DNA of 64,000 bases, taken from the NCBI GenBank assembly GCA_030323885.1, contig CM059199.1, positions 1,169,923 through 1,233,922 on the forward strand, written 5' to 3'. The notes under the pieces were generated by a model. It did no database searches. It saw nothing but the letters and a program-made list of their open reading frames with translations, and was not told the origin of the DNA. Shown here piece by piece: positions 31,625 through 41,835 of this stretch (position 1 is the first letter of the stretch; each line of letters opens with the position of its first letter). The position numbers and the translations under genes were made by a program. The stretch comes from Branchipolynoe longqiensis. Lineage: Eukaryota; Annelida; Polychaeta; Phyllodocida; Polynoidae.

Positions 31625-32320
31625 ATTTAGCGGGGCCGCGAACACGGACGGGCGGTTCTAGGCCTAGTGCCGACCCTCCCTCCCGTCTTCTACCCATAAC
31701 GAACACCGCCGCCGGCCTTTGACGTTGTTACCGCCGGGTGACTGCACCCAGGGGGTGGGTGGGAGGGAGGGAGGGACCGGTGCCATCCGTCAAGTTGATG
31801 GCGAGGGGGCAGCTGACGAAAGTGTAGGTAGGTAGGCCTTCCCCATCGCCGCCACCGACCGTCCGACCGACCCCGCCCACACTATTGACCGGGAGACGCG
31901 GCCGCATGAGCCCGCCGCCCGCCCAGCTCAGCCCCGCCCCGCTCGAACCCGCTTCTCCGTGAGGGAGGCCCGGGGACCAACTTGCCTGCCTGCCCAATCC
32001 AGCGCCACTTAGGAGCCCAGTCAGAGTTTGTTCCCGCGCTCCGGATTCAACCAACCACCAACCACTCACTAACCAACCGGCTCCACCTCTCGCCCCCACA
32101 CGCCAATATCCCATTCCGAGGGAGCCCCCCCCCTCCCCCTCCTCCACCACATCTCCAGCCTCCCGTCTCCCCTCGAAGATCTCCCCACCGAAAAATCTAC
32201 TTTCTTGCCCTGGGCCGTGTTTCGCTACCATGGCGCCAACTGGTGACGCCATCTTTGTTCGACGCTCGTTGTAGGAAAGGCCGGAACCCAGCGCAGGCTT
32301 TCCTGCAGTCAGGTAGTGTT
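31625..32320 (+). promoter_or_regulatory. CpG-rich promoter and possible first exon
   Basis: The most CpG-dense unique block in the window (GCGGGGCCGCGAACACGGAC, ACCGCCGCCGGCC, GGGAGACGCGGCCGC), without repeat structure. Near the 3' edge are GACGCCATCTT (YY1-type site) and GCCGGAACC (ETS-like). A splice-donor match CAG|GTAGTG lies at 32310-32318, so a 5' exon ending at 32312 is plausible. An optimal-context start, ACCATGG, at 32230 opens a 14-codon frame (MAPTGDAIFVRRSL) that stops at 32274 before the donor; it would act as an upstream ORF. The downstream gene is not identified. Confidence 0.42.
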
Positions 32321-33950
32321 TACTTAATCTAGTTTTTGTTATTTTTATGTTGTTGTCGTTCTTCTTATAGTTGTTGTTCTTCTTTCAAATTTAGCATGGC
32401 GGGTCAGTTGTCTAAAAAGGACTTGATAATATTATCAATCTGGCTTCTTTTGTAATGTGATTTTCTTTCATTTCTCTTATTTACATTTTTTTTATATTTT
32501 AATTCCAGTTACTTGCAACTGGTCCGCACATGTTTAGTGCTTTGCCAGATTAGATACCGCCATAGGAACACCTACCAAGTACCTACTAACATATATTCCA
32601 CTATAGCATGTCCATGGGCACACATATACATATATTCACTTTATTGTTAGGATTTCGTTATCAATTTAACGAACTAAACATGACAGCATGTACACTTGAC
32701 AGCAGTCCCTGTAGATCGGCCATCTTCACAGTATGGGAACCATTTGAGCAGGATTCGTTTGTGTTTACTTGTGGAAGCGCAGGAAGCTTTCTCGCTTGCG
32801 GACGCACATTGTCAGATTGACACACATCGAGAGAGCGTAAACAGATCCAGATGTCTTTATTATCTCAGCTGGTATTTTCGTCTCACTCAGGGTCAGTGTT
32901 GATTCTGTCGATGCTCTTTCTGGATTTTGGGTCAGTGCCAACAGGTGACGTGCCGTACACTGACTGAGAGGTCTTCGATCCAAACCGGCACACACTCACT
33001 GACAGCGCATTGTTATCTTTGTCAAAAGACAGTTGCTTTGTTTGGCCCCACCCGCCGCTCAAATCCACCATGAAGCTCTTTGTGTTTTGGGGTGGATTTC
33101 TTTCCCACACATGCCAACTGAAATGTGAAAACTATATATGCACTTAGAAATTCTTATCCAGTATTGTTTTCTGTTTGGAATCATTCCAAGACAGCGCTAG
33201 GGTTGATGGGTCATGTTGACAATATGGTGGATTCCACGTCTCCTGTTCATTTTTTTTATGGTCAGAGCCAACTCTGTCAGAATTTCAATACTGGGTTCAC
33301 TGTACCAACCCCTTATTCCGACCCATGAATCCGCCCCTGAAACAATGTGTATACAATATACATTTAGGGGCGGGTAGTTCTTAGGTGAAAGGAATTGCTC
33401 AGGGAGTGAGTTTTATAGGGGCGGGGCAAAGTATTATTTCCCCATAGTTGATATATTTATTTAGCTCTAAGATAGGCAGACATTTTCTAAGTCCAAATAG
33501 CAACAGTTGAAACCTTTGATTGACGGGGACTTGGTATATGGCCGAGTTTGTTCGTTTGTTCACGATGAAAAAAATATATATATACTAAAAAAATAATGAA
33601 ATCGAATGGGATATAATTAATAAATAACTGACTTGGCTGTCACAAAATGTAATTAAATAACTGCCTACAAAATATTATCATGAGCTGTCATTGGAAAAAC
33701 AGGAATTACTCGTGGTATTACCTAGAAGAATAACACGAGTACTTGGACTAGTTAGTATATGAGGCGGAACAATTATAAGACAGGGGAGAGGGGGTTGTTT
33801 TTGCTCCCGCCATTTGCGTTGTAGGAAATAAATTGAAGACATTCGTCGCTTTGCAGGGTTTTTTTCTCTGTCAATCGACTGCAGCTATTCAGTTTGTGCT
33901 AAATATCACATTTCTAACGGAGTCGCGTGATCTTAGGAAAATCAGCGTCT
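32321..33950. other. Unique sequence, no confirmed exon
   Basis: Would be intron 1 if the CpG-rich first exon is real. Short overlapping frames at 32608-32902 (for example SAIFTVWEPFEQDSFVFTCG) lack recognisable domains. Confidence 0.35.
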
Positions 33951-33965
33951 GCTATTATTTACATT

Positions 33966-34145
33966 TCTGAAAGATTCTTCCATCCACCAAATGTCGTCTG
34001 CAGCCATTGCTGAGAGATCTTTCCAGCAACTAAATGTTGTCTGCAGCCAACTAAATTGCTGAGAAATCTTTCCAGCAAGTAAATGTCGTCTGCTGCCAAC
34101 TAAATTGCTGACACATCTTTCCATCCACTAAATGTCGTCTGCTAT
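33966..34145. repeat. ~55-bp tandem repeat, ~3.3 copies
   Basis: Units ATCTTTCCAGCAACTAAATG TCGTCTGCAGCCAACTAAAT TGCTGAGA repeat at about 33972, 34017, 34067 and 34117. Confidence 0.85.
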
Positions 34146-34217
34146 GACGTGAGCTGCTTTACAAACGCCCACGCCTGACCTTATATGTTATCAAAGGGTT
34201 CACTGGTGGTCAGTTAG

Positions 34218-34563
34218 TTAAAGCTGCATAGTCTGATGAAAAATTCAAATTTTCAAAAACAAATTAATTATCTAGATTTGATTCTTCATACCTAACTTAG
34301 ATGTTGGTGCACTTATTAAACATTTGTCGTCACACATAAGGGGATACTGAGTCAATTAACAGAACCTGGAAGCCTATGGTGTTAAAGTTTTTGCAAGCTT
34401 GCCAAAATTAATTTAGCATGTTTCCATTTCAAATATCTCAAAAGTTAGCAATTTAAAATAAAAGTTACTTCACACTAAAGTAAGGTAGATTATAATGAAC
34501 AATCTAATATGTTTATCTCAGAAAATTAGAGAAACTCAAAACCATCGGACTATGCAACTTTAA
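34218..34563. mobile_element. M1 MITE, full length
   Basis: TTAAAGCTGCATAGTCTGAT ... CATCGGACTATGCAACTTTAA with all internal landmarks, in inverted orientation relative to 8690-9042. Confidence 0.92.
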
Positions 34564-34574
34564 ACCAGGGAGGA

Positions 34575-34660
34575 TTTAAAGGGAATAAGAACTCGAACGA
34601 AGTGACACCGCCCATAGCGAATGGTAGACAGGAAGTGTGAACACTTATTTGTGTCCAATG
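34575..34660 (-). mobile_element. Element E fragment
   Basis: Its minus strand matches 48970-49015 (AAGTGTTCACACTTCCTGTC TACCATTCGCTAT). Confidence 0.6.
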
Positions 34661-34665
34661 TTACT

Positions 34666-35173
34666 GTAGTAGTCTGCACTGACCTCTCAGGCAAGCAACC
34701 ACATATACAGGTAGCGTGGGTAGTCTGGTAATATCAGGGAGCCTAGTGGTGTAATGGTTAGCACACTGGCCCGGAATGCAAAGAGATGTGGGTTCGAGTC
34801 CCACTCTAGGTGCAATAATTCCCATTTTCATCACACCCATGACACTGGTTGCCGTGACCCATGATCCTGTACAAGCTATGCGCTGTATGGTTGTTGAACC
34901 TACCCTGTGTATGTCTGTGTTAGTGCATTGCCTGTATGTATTTAATTGTAAGCATTAAAAGACTTACAATTCCAGGGGGGGGGGGGGTGACGAGTGTAGT
35001 AGTCTGCACTGACCTCTCAGGCAATCAACCACATAGACAGCTAGGTGTGGGTAGTCTGGTGATATCAGGGAGCCTAGGTGGTGTAATGGTTAGCACACTG
35101 GCCCAGAATGCAAAGAGATGTGGGTTCGAGTCCCGCTCTAGGCGCAATGATTCCCATTTTCATCACCCCCCCC
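34666..35173 (+). repeat. Family B: tandem tRNA-like unit, period 330 bp (1.5 copies)
   Basis: Each unit starts with GTAGTAGTCTGCACTGACCT, CTCAGGCAA and contains a tRNA-like segment from GCCTAG. That segment has a perfect A box TGGTGTAATGGTTAGCA and B box GGGTTCGAGTCCC, and its last bases CTCTAGGC pair with the first GCCTAGG as a 7-bp acceptor stem. The T arm pairs (GTGGG/CCCGC), but the anticodon arm is imperfect and position 33 is not U, so it is not a working tRNA gene. Unit starts are 34666 and 34996. The second unit ends in a C run. Confidence 0.85.
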
Positions 35174-36005
35174 CCCACGACATTACTAATACTATGCCTT
35201 CAACTAATTCATATCTATTTTCATTCCGTCTAAACCCAATAAATTATCATCAATTTAATCGGTACTGCCATCATATTGCAAAAACAAACAAACCAACAAA
35301 CAAAACCCCTACACAAAGACCAGCAATTAAACAAAAATCTACAGTGTCACCCTTTGGTTATCAAGAATACTGGTGTGTTTACAATTCAACATATTTGTGT
35401 TATCTTATCCATTTCTTCCATAGAAAAACTGTAGCCGTTATCCATAGACTTATCCTAACGTAATCAATGTGGTGTCTAGCCTGTGCGTTTGGATACATTA
35501 ATGTGCAAACAGACACCACCTGAACAAAAGAACACACCCATAATTAATTAATACAATCGATGTGGCCGATTAAACTATGGTTCGAATTCCTGCTGTATTT
35601 GCCACCTTCACATTCTCTACGATCTGCGTAATCTTAAACTACACCGAGGGCACTTCTTATCTGCCACACTTCATGCGAGACCTTATTTGTGATTTTTACT
35701 TTTAAAGAGGAAATGGTGTGTGATAAGCACGTCCAATCATCGAGCTTCGGTGAACTTTAAACCATTTTTTACTTTTATTTATTATTTATTTTTGTTTCGG
35801 GGGGCGGGGGGGGGGGGGTGGATAGCACATCAACAATGCAAGCACAGAATACTGTCGCTATTATCCAAACTTATATAAGTATAATATAAGAACAATGCCC
35901 TTATATCGATTGCCTTGTATTAACATAATACGATTTGAAATGTGAATGACACACCGTTCCAACGTGAAAGCGTAGCGATTTCGTTTAATTTTTTTTTTTA
36001 AAGGA
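35174..36005. other. Unassigned AT-rich sequence
   Basis: No recognised repeats; G-run at 35800-35818. Confidence 0.45.
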
Positions 36006-36011
36006 AGATTT

Positions 36012-36240
36012 ATTAGGTAATTAATTGAGCAGGGCACATTTCAATCGCAGACAATTGGTCGTCCTCATTCCACTGCTCCTTTCCCTATCATAGTAATGCT
36101 GAATGCCAGGCTAAGTAGCAACACATATCAATTCTAAAGTACTTGGTTTAACTCAGCCAGGGTTCGAACCCAGTGGTACGAGTGTTATGACCTACCAAGA
36201 TGTGAGGGGGGCAACTCAACTCATTCGGCCATTCAGCCTG
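36012..36240 (-). mobile_element. SINE-A, tail type A1
   Basis: Minus copy: head CCAGGCTGAATGGCCGAATG, B box GGGTTCGAACCCTGGC, TATGATAGGGAAAGGAGCAG and TGCCCTGCTCAATTAATTAC. Confidence 0.88.
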
Positions 36241-36655
36241 GATCTATTTACTATAGTTTATTTCTCTTTATTTGTCCGTAAGACACAGAGAGAGATTATA
36301 AAATATACAACAAATCTACAAGTCTTTATGATTTCGACTAGTTAAAGTCTTCAAGTAAAGGCATATGATTGTGATTATAAATGGTGACTGATTATTTGTT
36401 CCATGCCATGAGCTGTTTAAAGTTTATGTATGTGTGTCGGTTTGGTTTTGCATGCATGTACATACATAGTCCCAAATTTCCTCCAGTGTGTGTGGTGTCA
36501 GGGAGGCCCTGCCCACCAAGTACCCCGACAGCTGGGGGGGGGGGGGGGGGGGGCACCACCAATGCGCCATGGAGGAATAGATATATACAGTATATGTTCC
36601 CCCTGCATTTATACTTGTATAGTGCATTATACACCACGTAAATATATAATTCTAT
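36241..36655. other. Unassigned sequence
   Basis: Ordinary sequence with a G run (36533-36552). Short frames on both strands around it are artefacts of the run. Confidence 0.4.
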
Positions 36656-36658
36656 CTA

Positions 36659-36836
36659 CAGGAAAACCTCTCTAAATTGGTCGACCTTGGGACCGACTTT
36701 AAGTGGTCGTTTTAGGGAGGTGGTCGGTTTAGAAAGTTAAAATATGGTTACAATGGTATTGGTGGGACCCAAATAAAGCGATCGATATAGGGGAGTGGTC
36801 AATCTGTGGAGGTGGTCGGTTAGGGAGGTTTTACTG
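36659..36836. mobile_element. P1 pogo-like MITE
   Basis: CAGGAAAACCTCTCTAAATT ... GGGAGGTTTTACTG with TA flanks; internal GACCTTGGGACCGACTTTAA. Confidence 0.9.
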
Positions 36837-36857
36837 TATCTACATATCGTCCATATA

Positions 36858-37356
36858 CAGTACAACCTCGTTAAACCAAGCTCGGTTAAACCAAACGATC
36901 GGTTAATCCAAACTTTTTTCGCGGCCCCGCAAAATAGTACCATTTATCATATAAAAATGTTGGTTAAACCAAAGTCGGTTAAACCAAAGTATCGGTTAAT
37001 CCAAACAAAATTGTCGCCCCCATGCCACTTCCGGTACAGTTAAACCAAACTTTCATGTGGTTTTAAGGTCATCTGAGACTATTTTATATGATAAATGGTA
37101 GTATTTTGACGGGTCGCCGAAAAAGGTTTGGATTAACTGATCGTTTGATTTAACCGAGCTTGGTTTAATGGGGTTAAGCTGTATATGCATAAAAAAACAA
37201 TAATCATAATATCCACACACATTGTATATTACATTCATAATGCACCAAAGTTGTTGCCAAAGCCAAGTCAAAGTCAAAGCTTGGTTGAACCAATGATCGA
37301 TTAATCCCAACAAATTCCTAGGGTCCCTTCAAGTTTGGTTTAACGGGGTTATACTG
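36858..37356. mobile_element. P2 pogo/Tigger-like MITE with 3' extension
   Basis: CAGTACAACCTCGTTAAACC at left is inverted at 37164-37181 (GGTTTAATGGGGTTAAGCTG). A further ~175 bp, with a second right end GTTTAACGGGGTTATACTG at 37356, follows. The same extended organisation occurs at 50308-50807, so the longer unit may be the true element. Inside each copy AAACCAAACGATCGGTTAAT and a mirrored GATTAACTGATCGTTTGATT form a palindrome. Confidence 0.85.
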
Positions 37357-37437
37357 TATATGTGTATCTACATGTATCTCTGCCTATATACCTGCGTATA
37401 TATATCTAGCAACCTAATCCATAATTTGGCAGGTAAT

Positions 37438-37654
37438 CTCTGAATTGCGGGACTCCATAATTCCCCCTCTTGAGAACCGCCATCGACGGTTGTTCCCAGA
37501 CTTGAGAGCTGACGCTATCACACGGACAGGCCCTGAAGGTACCAACATCCAGGCTACAGTTAAGGTGAAATGGACACAATCATGTAACCTTACAACTCCA
37601 GGACGCCCTCATACAATGGACGAGAGTGTTCCAGTTACAGATGTGGCTTTGTAG
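37438..37654 (+). CDS. Candidate terminal exon, unknown protein
   Basis: An open frame of about 72 codons runs VISELRDSIIPPLENRHRRL, FPDLRADAITRTGPEGTNIQ, ATVKVKWTQSCNLTTPGRPH and TMDESVPVTDVAL and then a stop (TAG). It follows a possible splice acceptor (TAATTTGGCAG). Composition and codon use look more coding-like than the surrounding repeats and no repeat family covers it. I do not recognise the family. It could be the last exon of a plus-strand gene, possibly one starting at the CpG block near 32 kb, but nothing links them. Confidence 0.25.
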
Positions 37655-37724
37655 CCGGGTTAGTCTTTTTTTTTTACTCACAGCTCAAGATGTGGAGTGG
37701 GGCATGTGGGTGGGTGGGTGCCTG

Positions 37725-38024
37725 GAGTTTTACATCCTGGCAACATCTAAGGTCATATTAGGACGGATGTGACAGTGCGGACCCATGCCCACTTTATAGC
37801 TGCCCCACTGGGAAATCAGGCCGCCGGCACCATATCCGACTCAGTCACATTATCCTGACCCTGAGCTAACCAGTCCATACCCTATCCTAATAATGCCAAG
37901 CACCTGGCTAGGAAGCCACAAGTATCAATTACAAAGTCATTGGTTTGTTACTCGACCTGGAACCGAATTCGCGACCTTCAGCACGCGAGGCCCGCGCTCT
38001 ACCGATTAGACCACCGCGCCCGGT
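37725..38024 (-). mobile_element. SINE-A, tail type A2, GC-rich head variant
   Basis: Head CCGGGCGCGGTGGTCTAATC on the minus strand, tail GTTGCCAGGATGTAAAACTCC. GGTGCC flanks both ends and may be a short target duplication. Confidence 0.9.
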
Positions 38025-38029
38025 GCCCT

Positions 38030-38150
38030 GTCCTGGAGACGCGACACCGGGGACAGGAAGCCGAGGTCCCGGGGGTGAGGGCGGCGGGCGGTGGGCGGGG
38101 GCGGGCGGGGGCGGGGGCGGGCGGGGGCGGGGAGGTGCGGGCACATGGCC
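38030..38150. repeat. GGGCGGGGGCGGG low-complexity
   Basis: GC-rich simple sequence; frames here are artefacts. Confidence 0.8.
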
Positions 38151-38239
38151 ACTCTCAGTGTCTGATCTGGGATTAACAGCTGGCCATCCGTTGATTGACA
38201 CGACCCACATACACATTACACTACAAGTCTGCTTCATGC

Positions 38240-38588
38240 TTAAAGTTGCATAGTCCGATGGTTTTGAAGTTCTGTATTTTTTTCTGAGATACATATATTA
38301 TTTGGATCACTAGTATCGACTTTACATTAGTTTAAAGTTACTTTCATTTTAAATGGTAAACTTATTTAGAATGCAAACCTGGAAAATTAGTTTTGGCAAG
38401 CTTGCCAAAACTCTGACACAATAGACTTCTGCAGTAACAGGTTCCGTTAAATTGACTCAGTATTGCCTTCTACACAGAAACAAATGCTTAATAAGTGCAT
38501 CAGTATCTAAGTTAGATGTGTAAAGTCAAATCTAGATAATTGGCTTGGTTTTGAAAATTTGATATTTCATTGGACCATGTAGCTTTAA
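38240..38588. mobile_element. M1 MITE, full length
   Basis: TTAAAGTTGCATAGTCCGAT ... ATTGGACCATGTAGCTTTAA with GGCAAGCTTGCC at centre. Confidence 0.92.
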
Positions 38589-38593
38589 CTAAG

Positions 38594-38956
38594 CTAAAGT
38601 TGCATAGTCCGATGTTTTTGGATTTCTGTTATTTTCTGAGATAAATATATTATTAGGTCGATCATTATAATCTACCTTCCTTTAATTTGAAGTAACTTTT
38701 ATTTTAAATAGTCAACTTTTGAGATATTTGAAGTGCAAATATGCCAATTTAATTTTGGCAAGCACGCCAACACTTTGACACCATAGGGTTGGTTCTGCAG
38801 TAACCGGTTCTATTAAATTGCCCCCAGTGTGCCCTTCTATGTGGTGACAAATGTTAAATATGTGCATTGGTATCTAAGTTACGTATGCATAATAAAATAT
38901 AGATAATTGTTTTGGTTTTGAAAATGCATTACTTTCATCGGACTAGGCAGCTTCAA
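38594..38956. mobile_element. M1 MITE, second tandem copy
   Basis: Only 5 bp after the preceding copy, in the same orientation: AAAGTTGCATAGTCCGATGT ... CATCGGACTAGGCAGCTTC. More diverged (GGCAAGCACGCC at the centre). Confidence 0.88.
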
Positions 38957-39100
38957 AATAAAATTATTGTAAATATTGTTGCTCTCGTAAATATTGTAAA
39001 TGTTGTAAATAATTAAACAAGTTGGGTGTATTTTAACATAAGGATTTAACATTTCGGCGTTCTGTGTATGCAAAAACTGCAAAGGTGTATCCTTAATTAT

Positions 39101-39160
39101 TTGTCCTGTTATGACCTTAGATGTTGTCAGGACGTAAAACTCCAACAATCAACAATCCAA
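39101..39160 (+). mobile_element. SINE-A A2 tail only
   Basis: GTCCTGTTATGACCTTAGAT GTTGTCAGGACGTAAAACTC CAACAATC. Confidence 0.85.
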
Positions 39161-39342
39161 CCATATTTATTATGATTAGTTGCATTGAATACCTGTTCCA
39201 TACCCAGTTAGATCATTCAATCAACTACAATGATATGGGAACAATGAATTATTTAGAGAAGGATTTTAAGGTTACACCAGATCTAATCTCTGTGTATATA
39301 TATGCTTAAGTAAATACCAATATTGTGACTCTTGATATTGTT

Positions 39343-39825
39343 GTGGGGGTGATGAAAATGGGAAATACTGCACCTAGAGCGGGACTCGAACCCACATCTC
39401 TTTGCATTCCGGGCCAGTGTGCTAACCATTACACCACCTAGGCTCCCTAGCCTACCTGTCTATGTGCTTACTTGCCTGAGAGGTCAGTGCAGACCACTAC
39501 ACTCATCCCCCTGGAATTGTAAGTCTTGTAATGCTTACAATTACATACATACAGGCAATGCACTAACACATACATACACAGGGTAGGTTCAACAACCATA
39601 CAGCGCAAAGCTTGTACAGGATCCTGATCACGGCAACCAGTGTCGTGGGGGTGATGAAAATGGGAAATACTGCGCCTAGAGCGGGACTCGAACCCACATC
39701 TGTTTGCATTCCGGGCCAGTGTGCTAACCATTACACCACCTAGGCTCCCTGATATCAACACACTCCCCATGCCTACCTGTCCATGTGCTTACTTGCCTGA
39801 GAGGTCAGTGCAGACCACTACAATA
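39343..39825 (-). repeat. Family B: second tandem tRNA-like array, inverted, period 302 bp
   Basis: Two units of the same composite repeat as at 34.7-35.2 kb, in the opposite orientation. The minus strand shows TGGTGTAATGGTTAGCACAC and GGGTTCGAGTCCCGCTCTAG twice. GTGGGGGTGATGAAAATGGG starts at 39343 and 39645. Between the units lies the spacer seen at 34830-34970 (AAGCATTACAAGACTTACAA). Confidence 0.88.
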
Positions 39826-40050
39826 TTAATTACTGATCAATATGCCCTGGTGAGAACAATCTGAACTCACTCTCACCCAGTTAAAGCTTTCTAGCCTGAC
39901 ATATTCTAAGTCAAATCACTAAACTAGTTATCCTATATTCCCAAATTAAAATTGCATAGTCCGATGAAAACTGCGAATTTAAAAACCAAACCTATTATCT
40001 CGATTTGATTATACATGTCCAACTTAGATATTAGTGAAACATGTGTTGCT

Positions 40051-40545
40051 AAACCAGACGGAATGGCCGAATGAGTTAGAGCGTCCGTCTCCCGTGTTGG
40101 TAGATCATGGGATCGTGGGTTCGAATCCTGGTCGAGTCAAACCAATGACTTAAAAATGTATCCTTGTCGCTTCCTAGCCAGGTACTCGGCATTATTAGGA
40201 TAGGGTAATGCTAGGTACACACCTACTGTATACGATTCATGCACTAAAACTCGCGACCCGACCCGACCCGCTTAAAACTGAAAATGGCCCGATTCATTTT
40301 TCGAATCGCAAATCGCAATGGTAAGGAAGCAGTTTTAGCCCTAAAACTGAGTTTTAAGTCGCGAATCGCAATCGGTAGGTGTGCTAGGGGAGCGCACACC
40401 TCACGACTTTTGGGCAGTTTTAGATCGTATACGGTAGGTGGGTGCGGAAAAACGGTAGGTGTGTACCTAGCATTAGGAGCAGTGGAATGAGGAAAACCAA
40501 TCATCTGCGACTGAAATTTCCCCGGCTTAAACAATAAATGTATTC
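40051..40545 (+). mobile_element. SINE-A (A1) inside M1, itself split by M2
   Basis: Head CCAGACGGAATGGCCGAATG, B box GGGTTCGAATCCTGG and body up to ATTATTAGGATAGGG (40205) resume at 40476 with GGAGCAGTGGAATGAGGAAA and TTTCCCCGGCTTAAACAATA AATG. Confidence 0.92.
40208..40473. mobile_element. M2: 266-bp TIR element inserted in SINE-A
   Basis: ATGCTAGGTACACACCTAC at left and GTAGGTGTGTACCTAGCAT at right are exact inverses, with TA on both outer sides. Comparison with intact SINE-A copies shows the joint GATAGGG|GGAGCAGTGG, with the target dinucleotide TA duplicated. The interior has its own inverted segments (GTCGCGAATCGCAA / GCAAATCGCAATGG). Tc1/mariner-type target preference is likely. Confidence 0.88.
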
Positions 40546-40888
40546 ACACCCAAAAATAAATAAAAACTAACGGTAGGTCCATATAATAGAACCTGTTGCT
40601 TACAAGTTACAGCTGAAGCCTATTGTGTCAGACTTTCGACATGCAAGCCAACATTATATTTGCATATTTGCATATTTTCACTTCAAATATCTTCAAAAGT
40701 AGCCATTTATTATCAAAGTTACTTCAAATTAAAAAAATGGCCGATTCTAACAATCAGAGTTATATATGTATCGGTTTAAAAAAAAGTCAGAAACTGAAAA
40801 TCATCGGACTATGCCACTTTAAATACTGGTGATTTATAATGCATGTCTTGCTACATAGAAGGGAATAAATACTGAGTAAATGTGTGGT

Positions 40889-41072
40889 GTTCTCTGTGGC
40901 GGAGTGGTTAGTGTGTCTGACTTTTTTCTAGGTCGGACTCCTAATCTGAAGGTTGGTGGTCCGATTCCCCATTGGCAGAGGTCGGGACATGGGGAATCGA
41001 ACCACCGACCTTCAGATTAGGAGTCCGACCTAGAAAAAAAGTCAGACACTCTAACCACTCCGCCACAGAGAC
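40889..41072. repeat. Two SINE-C heads as a near-perfect hairpin
   Basis: Arm 1 (40889-40971) has the tRNA-like CTGTGGCGGAGTGGTTAGTG, CTGACTTTTTTCTAGGTCGG and GGTGGTCCGATTCCCCAT. Arm 2 (40988-41072) is its inverted copy with only a few mismatches and a ~16-bp loop between. The A box is GTGGCGGAGTGGTTAG and the B box is GGTTCGATTCC. RNA from this locus would fold into an ~80-bp hairpin. Confidence 0.88.
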
Positions 41073-41316
41073 GCCACTTTTTTTCGTCAAAATGGTCCAA
41101 AATGCATCATTTTGATCATTTCTCCCCCCACAATTTTCTGGCAGAGCCCCCCCCCCCTCCCCTCCAACCGCCCCCGGTGACTCCTACCAGACCCGCCCCC
41201 TTCGGCCATGCTATGTCTCCCTGTAGACAATTTATGTATTATTAGGAAGATCTCCCAACTCACACGCCTATCTACCTGGCACCTCTGTATGTATACTCCA
41301 CATCACGTATACACAG

Positions 41317-41327
<11 letters not shown>

Positions 41328-41376
<49 letters not shown>
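41328..41376. repeat. (TA)n microsatellite
   Basis: TA dinucleotide run, directly left of a P1 MITE. Confidence 0.9.
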
Positions 41377-41384
41377 TATATATA

Positions 41385-41604
41385 CAGTAAAACCTCTCTA
41401 TACCGACCCCTCCACAGATCGACCACTCCCCTCTATCGGTCGCTTTATTTGGGTCCCAACAATACCATTGTAAGTATATTCTAACTCTAATCCAACCACC
41501 TCCCTAAATGGACCACTTAAAGTTGGTTCCATGGTCGGTCGATTTAGATCTCTAAATCGACCGACCGTGGGACCGATTTTAGGTCGATTTATAGAGGTTT
41601 TACT
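41385..41604. mobile_element. P1 pogo-like MITE
   Basis: CAGTAAAACCTCTCTATACC ... ATAGAGGTTTTACTG, TA flanks, palindromic body. Confidence 0.9.
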
Positions 41605-41613
41605 GTATATACA

Positions 41614-41784
41614 CAGTACAACCTCTCTAAGTCGACCGACCATGGGACCAACTTTAAGTTTAGGGAGTTAGAATATTGTTACAATTGTATTGTACACAAT
41701 ACTGTATTGTTACAATGGTACATAAAGCGCTTGATATAGGGGACTGGTCGATCTGTGGAGGTGTTCGGTTAGAGAGGTTTTACT
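41614..41784. mobile_element. P1 pogo-like MITE, adjacent copy
   Basis: CAGTACAACCTCTCTAAGTC ... TAGAGAGGTTTTACTG. Separated from the previous copy by 9 bp and followed by (TA)n (41788-41830). Confidence 0.9.
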
Positions 41785-41787
41785 GTA

Positions 41788-41834
<47 letters not shown>

Positions 41835-41835
41835 C

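Larger units (their letters stand above)
39946..40822. mobile_element. M1 MITE, split by nested SINE-A and M2
   Basis: Left part 39946-40048 (ATTGCATAGTCCGATGAAAA, CCAACTTAGATATTAGTG) and right part about 40585-40822 (AATAGAACCTGTTGCTTAC ... ATCGGACTATGCCACTTTAA). The ~530 bp between are younger insertions. Confidence 0.88.

Noticed and set aside
34736..34815. Functional tRNA gene
   Set aside because: A and B boxes and acceptor stem are good, but the anticodon stem is mismatched and there is no U at position 33. It recurs in tandem with non-tRNA flanks.
34936..35463. 175-codon plus-strand frame
   Set aside because: Runs through a family B tRNA-like unit and a C run into AT-rich DNA; no protein features.
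40244..40534. 96-codon minus-strand frame
   Set aside because: It spans the M2 insertion and SINE-A halves, so it is a transposon junction artefact.
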